Shown: positions 1 to 6,205 of the stretch, in pieces
How the letters are laid out: every line of letters begins with the position of its first letter
Position numbering within the stretch: the first letter of the stretch is position 1
From: Candidatus Limivicinus faecipullorum
Lineage (GTDB): Bacteria; Bacillota; Clostridia; Oscillospirales; Oscillospiraceae
DNA length: 42,656 nucleotides
Assembly (NCBI GenBank): GCA_018711755.1
Contig: DVHY01000170.1
Coordinates: 1 to 42,656, forward strand
Direction of reading: 5' to 3'
Position numbers and translations under genes: made by a program
The notes under the pieces: generated by a model
Database searches by the model: none
Seen by the model: only the letters and a program-made list of their open reading frames with translations
What the model was told of the DNA's origin: nothing

Positions 1-37
1 TATATATCGAAAACTCTCTTATTAACTTTACATCATA

Positions 38-66
38 AGACTAACAGCAGCGGCGAAAAAAGTCAA
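38..66 (-). promoter_or_regulatory. Possible sigma-A promoter reading off the left edge
   Basis: On the minus strand a TTGACT box (61-66) and a TAGTCT box (38-43) are separated by 17 bases. It would drive a leftward gene whose start lies outside the window. The -35 box forms the inner end of one arm of the inverted repeat at 50-102. No start codon with a ribosome binding site is visible before the edge, so this is an inference from spacing and box quality. Confidence 0.4.
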
Positions 67-102
67 GTGTGCCTCCTGTACGATTTTGACATTTTTCGCC
101 GC
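50..102. repeat. 17-bp inverted repeat with 19-base spacer
   Basis: Bases 50-66 and 86-102 are reverse complements at 16 of 17 positions (GCGGCGAAAAA followed by A/T, then GTCAA). Both inner ends carry a -35-like element facing the spacer or outward: AGTCAA (61-66, TTGACT on minus) and TTGACA (86-91 on plus). Neither arm is followed by a T run, so a simple intrinsic terminator is unlikely. An operator for the leftward promoter, or a protein-binding palindrome between xpt and the next gene, fits better. Function unproven. Confidence 0.6.
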
Positions 103-127
103 GATTAATTGTAGACATTCACCAATA

Positions 128-697
128 TCAACAGAAAATCAGTTTTCCGTTCTCCATAGAGGCGATACGGGCCAGGGATTCTATACGCAGGCCCTGGGAG
201 CGGAGCAGGTCGCCGCCGCCCTGGAAGACTTTTTCTATGGCAATGCCGGCGCCCACCAGGGTGGCCCCGGACAGCTCCACCAGCTTTTTGAGCCCCACCA
301 GGGCGGCGCCGGTAGCGAGAAAGTCGTCGATGATGAGCACCCGGTCCTCTTTTTTCAGGTACTCTTTGGACACCACCACGGTGTTGGTGTTGCCGTGGGT
401 AAAGGACTCCACCTCCACGGAGTACAGGTCGTTGGAGATGTTTTTGCTTTTGCTCTTTTTGGCGAAGACCAGGGGGCAGCCGAAGACATAGCCCGTCATG
501 GCGGCGATGGCGATGCCGGAGGCCTCGATGGTCAGCACCTTGGTGACCTCTTCCCCGGCGTAGAGCCGTTTCAGATCCAGGGCCATCTCATAGAGAAGGG
601 CGGGGTCTATCTGGTGGTTGAGAAAGCCGTCCACTTTCAGTATCCCTCCCGGCAGCACCCTGCCGTCGGAGAGGATGCGCTGCTGCAAAAGTTCCAT
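128..697 (-). CDS. xpt: Xanthine phosphoribosyltransferase
   Basis: This cytosolic purine-salvage enzyme joins xanthine to PRPP to give XMP. The 189-residue protein matches the usual Xpt length. The PRPP-binding motif VLIIDDFLATGAA lies at about 120-132, and the N-terminal MELLQQRI and internal KSKNISNDLYS stretches are typical of Gram-positive Xpt. An in-frame reading extends to 1036, but I place the start at 697 because GGAGG lies 8 bases upstream and a strong promoter lies just before that (729-757). Xpt genes in Bacillota often sit behind a purine riboswitch with pbuX; here the untranslated leader is only about 25 bases, so there is no room for one. No pbuX is visible, though a downstream partner could lie beyond the left edge. 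Confidence 0.95.
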   Translation of the reverse strand: MELLQQRILSDGRVLPGGILKVDGFLNHQIDPALLYEMALDLKRLYAGEEVTKVLTIEASGIAIAAMTGYVFGCPLVFAKKSKSKNISNDLYSVEVESFTHGNTNTVVVSKEYLKKEDRVLIIDDFLATGAALVGLKKLVELSGATLVGAGIAIEKVFQGGGDLLRSQGLRIESLARIASMENGKLIFC

Positions 698-728
698 GCT
701 CAGTCCTCCAAAAAGAATAGTCGCCTTG

Positions 729-757
729 ATTCTAGCGCAAAAGCCCCGCCTTGGCAA
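729..757 (-). promoter_or_regulatory. Sigma-A promoter of xpt
   Basis: Minus strand: TTGCCA (752-757), 17-base spacer, TAGAAT (729-734). The expected transcript start is about 25 bases before the xpt ATG, leaving no space for a riboswitch. Confidence 0.75.
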
Positions 758-774
758 GACGAAAAAAGTCCTTT

Positions 775-2364
775 TCAGGGGATTTTTGTCATATCCTGTA
801 AAATGGCCTGGGCGCAGCGCAGGCCGTCCACGGCGGCGGAGGTGATGCCCCCGGCGTAGCCGGCCCCCTCGCCGCAGGGGTAGAGGCCCTTTACCGAGCT
901 TTGCAGGTCCTCTCCCCGGACGATGCGCACCGGGGAGGAGGAGCGGGTCTCCGGGGCGGTGAGCACCGCCCCGGCATCGTCGAAGCCCCGGAGCTTTTTT
1001 CCCAGCTCCGGCAGGGCGGCGGCGAGCACGGAGCATATCCTCTCCGGCAGCACCCGGCGTATATCCCCCCAGAAGACCCCCGGCTCATAGCTGGGCTTCA
1101 CCTTCCCCGGCCCGGAGCTGGGCTGTCCGGAGAGGAAATCCCCAACCAACTGGGCGGGAGCCCGGTACCCGCCGCTATATTCATAGGCCCGGCGCTCTAT
1201 CTCCCTCTGCCAATACATGCCGGCGAGGATGTGCCTGGAGGGGAAGTCCTCCGGCCGGAGGGTGACCAGCAGGGCCGAGTTGGCGTTTTCCCCGTCCCGC
1301 TGTGAATAGCTCATGCCGTTGGTGACCACGCCCCCCTCCTCGGAGGCGGCGGCGAAGACCTTGCCCCCGGGGCACATGCAGAAGGTGTAGGCGCTGCTGC
1401 CGTCGGGGAGATGGACGCTGAGCTTATAGGAGGCGGGGGGCAGCTTGCCTCTGGGGCGGCCGTACTGGGCCAGGTCGATGTCCCTTTGCAGGTGCTCTAT
1501 GCGCACGCCCATGGAAAAGGGCTTTTGCTCCATGGCTATGCCCTGGGCGCAGAGATTTTCAAAGCTGTCCCTGGCGGAGTGGCCTATGGCCAGGATGAGC
1601 CGGGAGCAGTCCAGGCTCTCCCTGCTGCCGCAGCGGCTGTACTCTATGCCGGTGAGATGGCCCTCATGGATAAGCAGCCTTTCAAAACGGGAGCCGAAGC
1701 GTATCTCGCCCCCCAGTTCAAGAATCTCCCGGCGGATGTTCCTGACCACATCCACCAGGATGTCGGTGCCCACATGGGGCATTGCGTCGTAGGTGACGCT
1801 CTCCGGGGCCCCGTGGCGGTAAAACTCCCGGAGCACCCAGCTCATCCGGGGGTCGTGGGTGCCGGTGTTCAGCTTCCCGTCGGAGAAGGTGCCGGCGCCC
1901 CCCTCCCCGAACTGCACGTTGCTCTCCGGGTCCAGGGCTCCGCCCCGGCGGAAGGCGTCCACGTCCTTTTGCCGCCGCTCCACCGGCTGTCCCCGCTCCA
2001 GGACTATGGGCCTGGCTCCGGCTCTGGCCAGGGCCAGGGCGGCGAACATCCCCGCCGGGCCGAAGCCCACCACCACCGGGGGGCTGTCCGGCTCCACCCG
2101 GGGCAGCTCCAGCTCCGGCGGCTCATAGGGGGAGATGGGGGCGATGTGCCGGTTCCGCTCCAGGTACTTCTCCTCCCCGGGCAGGCTCACGGCCACGGAG
2201 CAGACATAGTGTATGTCCGTTTTCTTTCTGGCGTCCAGGGAGCGCTTGACCAGTTTCAGTTCGCCTATCTCCCGGGCGGGACAGCCCAGGACCTTGGCGG
2301 CCCGGGGGCCCAGGGCGGAGATGTCCTCCCCCGGCTCCAGGCGCAGAGAACGTATAAGTATCAT
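775..2364 (-). CDS. FAD-dependent oxidoreductase, COG2509 type
   Basis: A 529-residue putative flavoprotein dehydrogenase of the COG2509 family, whose substrate is unknown. Residues 1-95 form the small N-terminal domain typical of this family (KRSLDARKKTDIHYV is characteristic). The dinucleotide-binding glycine motif GFGPAG follows near residue 113, then ERG, and the FGEGGAGTFSDGKLNTG segment which is a family hallmark. The C-terminus carries the second FAD contact, YPCGEGAGYAGGI. A longer reading to 2406 exists, but the ATG at 2364 overlaps the TGA of the preceding gene in an ATGA arrangement, which argues for translational coupling. It is the last gene of the asparaginase operon. No membrane segment is evident; a cytosolic location is inferred. 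Confidence 0.85.
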   Translation of the reverse strand: MILIRSLRLEPGEDISALGPRAAKVLGCPAREIGELKLVKRSLDARKKTDIHYVCSVAVSLPGEEKYLERNRHIAPISPYEPPELELPRVEPDSPPVVVGFGPAGMFAALALARAGARPIVLERGQPVERRQKDVDAFRRGGALDPESNVQFGEGGAGTFSDGKLNTGTHDPRMSWVLREFYRHGAPESVTYDAMPHVGTDILVDVVRNIRREILELGGEIRFGSRFERLLIHEGHLTGIEYSRCGSRESLDCSRLILAIGHSARDSFENLCAQGIAMEQKPFSMGVRIEHLQRDIDLAQYGRPRGKLPPASYKLSVHLPDGSSAYTFCMCPGGKVFAAASEEGGVVTNGMSYSQRDGENANSALLVTLRPEDFPSRHILAGMYWQREIERRAYEYSGGYRAPAQLVGDFLSGQPSSGPGKVKPSYEPGVFWGDIRRVLPERICSVLAAALPELGKKLRGFDDAGAVLTAPETRSSSPVRIVRGEDLQSSVKGLYPCGEGAGYAGGITSAAVDGLRCAQAILQDMTKIP

Positions 2365-3572
2365 TTCCCCAGCCTCCCGGCCAGACGGCCGCTGCTCCAG
2401 GCCCACTGGAGGTTGTAGCCTCCGCAGTCCCCGTCCACGTCCAAAAGCTCTCCGCAGACGAAGAGCCCGGGCATGAACCAGCTCTCCAGGGTCTCCGGGT
2501 CGAAGCCGGCGGTCCTTATGCCCCCGGCGGTGACCTGGGCCTTGTCGAAGCCCTCGGTGCCCAGGAGCTTCAGCCGGAAATCCGTCGCTGCCCGGGCCGC
2601 GCTCTCCAGCCGGATGTCGCTTAGCCGAGCCAGAGCCGTCTCCTGGGGGATGGCGGCGTATTTCACCAGCATCCGGCCCAGGCGGTTGTGGAGCATGCCG
2701 GTGAAGAGCTCTGAGGCGGGCAGCCGGGGGAAGGTCTCCCGGCGGCGCAGCAGCAGAGCTGCCAGCTCCTCCGGGCTGAGGGCACGGAAGAAGTTTATGG
2801 AAAGCTCTCCCCCCTCACCGAGCCGGGCGGCGCTGCGGGAGATGTCGAAAGCCGCCGGGCCGGAGACGCCGTTTTCCGTGAACTGTATCTCCCCCAGGCC
2901 CCGGCAGAGGACTTCCCCTCCGGCCAGGAGCTTCAGCTCCCCGTCGGCACGGATGCCCTTCAGGGCCCTGGGGTATTCCGGGGCGGTGAGCAGCTGCACC
3001 AGGGCCGGGCGCAGGGCGGTGCGCTTGTGGCCCAGGGGCTTTAAAAGCTCGTAGCCGTCCATGACGCCGCCCAGCCTGGCCCCGGCGGCCCCGCCGCAGG
3101 CGACTATAACATAGTCCGCCTCCAGCCGCCCCTCATCGGTGATGACGGCGTAGCCCTTTTCCCGGCGCTCAATGGCCCGGGCGGGGCAGGAGCAGCGCAG
3201 CTCCACCCCGTATTTGTCCAGGGCGAAGCGCAGCAGGTCCGCCACGCTGTTGGCGGAGTCGGAGAGGGGGTAGACCCGTCCGCCCTCTTCGGTGACGGTG
3301 AGCAGGCCCAGGCCGTGGAAAAAGTCCAGGGCCTGGGCGGGAGTGAACTTGCTGAGGGCGGGGGCGGCGAAGCCCTCCTGTTCCCCATGATAGTTTTCAA
3401 GGGAGGCTCCGGTATTGGTGAGATTGCAGCGGCCGTTGCCGGTGGCCAGGAGCTTGCGGGCTATGCGCTGCTGCCGCTCCAAAAGGATGACCCGGCGGCT
3501 CCCCGCCTCCGCCGCGGTGATGGCGGCCATGAGGCCGGAGGCCCCGCCGCCTATGACTATGACAGTTTCCAT
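2361..3572 (-). CDS. NAD(P)/FAD-dependent oxidoreductase, BaiN/HI0933 (YhiN) family
   Basis: A 403-residue flavoprotein of the HI0933/YhiN family (COG2081). The N-terminal FAD-binding motif VIVIGGGASGLMAA is at residues 4-17, followed by the family motif LLATGNGRCNLTN near 41-53. The C-terminal GGYNLQWAWSSGRLAG motif also matches. The family includes BaiN of Clostridium scindens, linked in the literature to bile-acid 7-dehydroxylation, but most members are uncharacterised. No other bai gene is present here, so a bile-acid role cannot be claimed. The ATG at 3572 has AGAGG 7 bases upstream. The gene starts 3 bases after the asparaginase stop and overlaps the following COG2509 gene by 4 bases, so the three are very likely one transcript. 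Confidence 0.88.
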   Translation of the reverse strand: METVIVIGGGASGLMAAITAAEAGSRRVILLERQQRIARKLLATGNGRCNLTNTGASLENYHGEQEGFAAPALSKFTPAQALDFFHGLGLLTVTEEGGRVYPLSDSANSVADLLRFALDKYGVELRCSCPARAIERREKGYAVITDEGRLEADYVIVACGGAAGARLGGVMDGYELLKPLGHKRTALRPALVQLLTAPEYPRALKGIRADGELKLLAGGEVLCRGLGEIQFTENGVSGPAAFDISRSAARLGEGGELSINFFRALSPEELAALLLRRRETFPRLPASELFTGMLHNRLGRMLVKYAAIPQETALARLSDIRLESAARAATDFRLKLLGTEGFDKAQVTAGGIRTAGFDPETLESWFMPGLFVCGELLDVDGDCGGYNLQWAWSSGRLAGRLGK

Positions 3573-3575
3573 GCA

Positions 3576-4574
3576 TCAACCTCTGTGGAGAATATCGTGG
3601 GCTACGGGGGTGTAGAACAGGCGGTTCACTTTCTCCACGTCCCCGGTCTGGGCCAGTATCCACATCATCTTGGCGTAGACCGCCTCGGTGGTCATGTCGA
3701 AGCCCTCCAGCACGTAGGGGTTGCCCTTCAGGCTGTGGCCAACGGAGTAGACGGACAGGTCGGAGCCCTCGTTCTGCACCTGGGTGGTGACCACGATGAA
3801 CTTGCCCTGGGCGGTGTGCCGCTCCACCAGCTCCAGGAGGCGGCTGTCCTCATAGGAGGGCAGGCCCCCCACGCCGAAGCACTCGATGATGAGGGCCTTG
3901 TTCCGGCTGAGGAGGAAGTCCAGCAGCTCCGGCTCGGTGCCGGGCACCATCTTCACCAGGGCCACCTTCTCCTCCAGCTCATGGAAGAAGCGGGGGTGGC
4001 GGCGGTAGCGGGGGCTGATATAGCACATGAGCCGGTGGTCCTGGAGTATGGCCAGGTCCGGGTAGTTGATGCTGGAAAAGGCGGCGAAGCTCTTGGAGCA
4101 GGTCTTTCTGGCCCGGGTGCCCAGGATGACCCGGCCGCTGAACACGATGTCCACCCCGGCCAGCTCCTCTGAGCAGGCGCAGACGAAGGCGTCGGTGAGG
4201 TTCAGCTTGGAGTCGGTGGAGTCGTAGTTGATGGGCTTTTGGGCGCCGGTCATGATAATGGGCTTGTCCGCGTCCTGGACCATGTAGCTGAGAGCGGCGG
4301 CGGTGTAGGCCATGGTGTCGGTGCCGTGGCTGATGACGAAGCCGTCGTAGAGCTGGTAGTTCAGCTCCAGGGCCCGGGAGATGGCGCACCAGTGCCGGGG
4401 GGTGATGTTGGTGGAGTCGATATTGAAAAGGGAGAGGCATTCCACCTGGCACAGCTCCCTGATGGCGGGCACATAGCTGAGCAGCTGGGCCGGGCGCAGC
4501 TCCGGGGTCAGGCCCTCCGGCGTCATCTCCGAGGCGATGGTGCCCCCGGTGCCCAGCATGAGAATCTTTTTCAT
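3576..4574 (-). CDS. ansA: Type I (cytosolic) L-asparaginase
   Basis: This enzyme hydrolyses L-asparagine to aspartate and ammonia. The 332-residue protein carries both signatures of the family: TGGTIAS at residues 9-15 with the first catalytic threonine (T12), and HGTDTMAYTA from residue 83 with the T85/D86 pair. DST at 53-55 supplies the substrate-binding Asp-Ser. No signal peptide is visible, and the length fits the cytosolic AnsA type rather than the exported type II enzyme. The start is supported by GGGAGG 7 bases upstream and a perfect TATAAT promoter at 4624-4652. It heads an operon with two flavoproteins; I know of no established reason for that partnership. The substrate is inferred from family; glutaminase side activity cannot be judged. 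Confidence 0.92.
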   Translation of the reverse strand: MKKILMLGTGGTIASEMTPEGLTPELRPAQLLSYVPAIRELCQVECLSLFNIDSTNITPRHWCAISRALELNYQLYDGFVISHGTDTMAYTAAALSYMVQDADKPIIMTGAQKPINYDSTDSKLNLTDAFVCACSEELAGVDIVFSGRVILGTRARKTCSKSFAAFSSINYPDLAILQDHRLMCYISPRYRRHPRFFHELEEKVALVKMVPGTEPELLDFLLSRNKALIIECFGVGGLPSYEDSRLLELVERHTAQGKFIVVTTQVQNEGSDLSVYSVGHSLKGNPYVLEGFDMTTEAVYAKMMWILAQTGDVEKVNRLFYTPVAHDILHRG

Positions 4575-4623
4575 GGTCTGCCTCCCTTGTTTTTCTGCGC
4601 AAAGCGCATTTTTTTACTGAGTT

Positions 4624-4652
4624 ATTATATCAGTCCCGGCGGAGTTTATCAA
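4624..4652 (-). promoter_or_regulatory. Sigma-A promoter of the asparaginase operon
   Basis: Minus strand: TTGATA (4647-4652), 17-base spacer, consensus TATAAT (4624-4629). It lies directly downstream of the terminator of the DUF3267 gene, confirming separate transcription units. Confidence 0.85.
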
Positions 4653-4663
4653 TAAGGGGCCGC

Positions 4664-4695
4664 CGGCAAAAGCAAAGGCCGGGCGCAGCCCGGCC
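4664..4695 (-). terminator. Intrinsic terminator of the DUF3267 gene
   Basis: Minus strand: an 8-bp perfect GC stem (GGCCGGGC / GCCCGGCC, 4677-4695) with a 3-base loop, followed by TTTGCTTTT. It lies about 60 bases after the stop codon of the upstream gene. Confidence 0.75.
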
Positions 4696-4756
4696 GGAGA
4701 AGATATGGGATTTGGATAAAGACCGCCGGCAATGGGTGGAGAGCCCCGGCGGAGGC

Positions 4757-5386
4757 TCATCTCTCGAAAGCGGTCAGCCCGCATTCGTAGGGGTGGTCGT
4801 AGTACAGGGCTTCCCGGCCCTCCGGCCGGTAGCACAGGAGCTTTGCAATTATCAACATATCGCCCCCGCCGGCCAGGACCATGGTCACCGCCAGGACCAG
4901 CAGGAAGGGCCGGGCCAGGGCGATGGCGGCGGCGGAGAGGACAAGGCTCAGCACCAGAGTGGGCATGGCTCCGCCCAGGATGTACTGGCCCTTGGTGAGG
5001 GGTTCGGAGCAGCTGCAGTAGGGGGTGAGAGCTTTCCATATCACGCCGAAGGCTATGGAGCCGAAGCCCCTGGAGCAAAAGCGGCTCCAGGTGAGGCCGT
5101 GGATGAACTCGTGTACTGCTGTCAGGAGGAAAAAGACGGGGAAGAACACCAGCCACCAGAGCGAGCTCAGCTGAAAGCTGCCCTGGGGATTTACCAGAAA
5201 ATAAATGACCGTTATGGCAATGGCAAAAGGCAGACTCAACAGAAGGGAGAGTGTGTTGGCCGCCAGCAGACCCACTGTGAGCTCCCGTTTCCTGTAGCCG
5301 GCCTGCTCCATCTCCTGACAAAGCCGTTCATAGGCTTCCTTCCTCTTCAGCTCCGCCGGGCTCAGCTTCCGCTCTTTTCCCTTCAT
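4757..5386 (-). CDS. DUF3267-type membrane protein with HEXXH motif
   Basis: A 209-residue integral membrane protein with about four to five hydrophobic segments. Residues 1-35 are charged and probably cytoplasmic. After the second membrane segment comes VHEFIHG with His92, Glu93 and His96, the zinc-metalloprotease HEXXH motif that defines the DUF3267 (putative zincin membrane protease) family. No substrate is known for the family. The reading extends to 5446, but the ATG at 5386 is preceded by GGAGG at 10 bases and follows a TATAAT promoter at 5424-5429 that would be inside the longer reading. It is a monocistronic unit with its own terminator. A third metal ligand cannot be assigned confidently. 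Proteolytic activity is inference from the motif only. Confidence 0.8.
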   Translation of the reverse strand: MKGKERKLSPAELKRKEAYERLCQEMEQAGYRKRELTVGLLAANTLSLLLSLPFAIAITVIYFLVNPQGSFQLSSLWWLVFFPVFFLLTAVHEFIHGLTWSRFCSRGFGSIAFGVIWKALTPYCSCSEPLTKGQYILGGAMPTLVLSLVLSAAAIALARPFLLVLAVTMVLAGGGDMLIIAKLLCYRPEGREALYYDHPYECGLTAFER

Positions 5387-5423
5387 TGCATGCTCTCCTC
5401 CATCCGAATTAACTGTGCCGTGG

Positions 5424-5453
5424 ATTATATCATGCCGTCCCGGCAAAAGTAAA
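5424..5453 (-). promoter_or_regulatory. Promoter of the DUF3267 gene
   Basis: Minus strand: TTTACT (5448-5453), 18-base spacer, TATAAT (5424-5429). This sets the start codon at 5386 rather than the upstream alternative at 5446. Confidence 0.65.
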
Positions 5454-5497
5454 GATATCGGGGCGGGATTTAAGAATAATTAAGGGGATGCCGCCTT

Positions 5498-5686
5498 TCA
5501 TGGCCTGAAAAGTTCGTCCACCGTCAGCCCCAGCTCCCCGGCCAAGGCAAAGGCCAGGGCCAGGGTGGGGTCGTACTTGTTGTTCTCTATGGCGTTCACC
5601 GTCTGCCGGGTGACGGAGCAGCGTTTTGCCAGTTCCTCCTGGGAAAGGCCCAGCTCCTTTCGCCGCTCTCTTATGCAGTTTTCCAT
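5498..5686 (-). CDS. Small XRE-family transcriptional regulator
   Basis: A 62-residue protein that is almost entirely a Cro/CI-type helix-turn-helix: SQEELAKRCSVTRQTVNAIENNKYDP at about 15-40, with the recognition helix around TRQTVNAIE. No ligand or dimerisation domain is present, as is usual for the small YozG-like regulators of Bacillota. It begins 1 base after the stop of the membrane gene, with a G-rich ribosome binding site (GGGGGG) 5 bases before the ATG, so the two are co-transcribed. Such cassettes normally repress their own promoter; here the shared promoter is inside a 23-bp inverted repeat (5992-6065), a plausible operator. The recognition residues RQT-NAIE match those of the second XRE gene at 18361-18576. 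Confidence 0.9.
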   Translation of the reverse strand: MENCIRERRKELGLSQEELAKRCSVTRQTVNAIENNKYDPTLALAFALAGELGLTVDELFRP

Positions 5687-5687
5687 C

Positions 5688-5972
5688 TCAGCCCCCCAGC
5701 TTCCGCTTGAAATAGAGGCTGAAACAAAAATACATCGTGGCCGTCACGGTGAGGTGGATAAAGGGGTTTATCAGATCCACGCTGCCGGTGACAAAGCCCC
5801 TCACTATCTCGATGACCAGCATGCCCACCAGGCCCATAAGGGTCCAGGTGCTGGCCTTCCACACCACCATCTGCCGCCGCTCGTCCCCCGGCCGGAGCAG
5901 GGATATCAGCATGGCGATGTCCAGAACTATCATGGCGCAGAGCCACAGAATAAACAGCAGCGTCAAAAACAT
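5688..5972 (-). CDS. Small three-helix membrane protein paired with XRE regulator
   Basis: A 94-residue hydrophobic protein. Hydrophobic stretches at about 2-25, 42-63 and 70-89 suggest three membrane segments, with a short basic loop (RPGDERRQ) after the first. I do not recognise a named family; small membrane proteins of this kind commonly accompany YozG-like XRE regulators in Clostridia. The ATG at 5972 has AAAGGAGG 6 bases upstream. It is the first gene of a two-gene operon whose promoter (6020-6048) is embedded in a long inverted repeat. A role as sensor, antagonist or target of the adjacent regulator is speculation. Confidence 0.75.
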   Translation of the reverse strand: MFLTLLFILWLCAMIVLDIAMLISLLRPGDERRQMVVWKASTWTLMGLVGMLVIEIVRGFVTGSVDLINPFIHLTVTATMYFCFSLYFKRKLGG

Positions 5973-5991
5973 GGCGTCCTCCTTTGACAGA

Positions 5992-6065
5992 AAAAATGTA
6001 AAAAACTTTTGACATCCTCAGCATATAACAGGAGGGCAAAACTGTCAAGAGTTTTTTACATTTTT
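5992..6065. repeat. 23-bp inverted repeat flanking the cassette promoter (likely double operator)
   Basis: Bases 5992-6014 and 6043-6065 are reverse complements at 22 of 23 positions, with a 28-base spacer. Each arm contains the 18-bp site TGTCAA-N7-TTACA (6043-6060 on plus; 5997-6014 on minus). The right arm covers the -35 box and the left arm covers the expected transcript start, the classic layout of a repressor with two operators. The likely ligand is the XRE protein at 5498-5686. AT-rich arms with no final T run argue against a terminator. Confidence 0.8.
6020..6048 (-). promoter_or_regulatory. Sigma-A promoter of the membrane protein / XRE cassette
   Basis: Minus strand: consensus TTGACA (6043-6048), 17-base spacer, TATGCT (6020-6025). 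The -35 box is the inner end of the right arm of the inverted repeat. Confidence 0.85.
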
Positions 6066-6147
6066 CCCGGAGGAAAATTTTGCCCGGTCTCTGCCGGGGC
6101 GGCCCTGGGGGAACCGGGAGCTTCCCGCCGGGCGGGCCCCGGACGCA

Positions 6148-6176
6148 TTGACGAAAGGGGGAAAAAGGGGTATAAT
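6148..6176 (+). promoter_or_regulatory. Sigma-A promoter of the CotH operon
   Basis: TTGACG (6148-6153), a 17-base purine-only spacer, and consensus TATAAT (6171-6176), about 30 bases before the ATG. It points to sigma-A rather than sporulation control. Confidence 0.88.
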
Positions 6177-6205
6177 ACAATGTATTTTTCTGCCGAGGAG
6201 CAAGC

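Noticed and set aside
698..774. Purine riboswitch upstream of xpt
   Set aside because: The promoter lies so close that the leader is only about 25 bases; no aptamer fits.
86..859. Long plus-strand open frame opposite xpt
   Set aside because: Antisense shadow of xpt with no ribosome binding site and no recognisable domain.
1411..2418. 335-residue plus-strand open frame
   Set aside because: Antisense to the COG2509 flavoprotein; His/Gly/Gln-rich composition typical of GC-rich shadow frames.
2361..3572. Bile-acid inducible (bai) locus
   Set aside because: Only a BaiN-like flavoprotein is present; the family is broad and no other bai gene is in the window.
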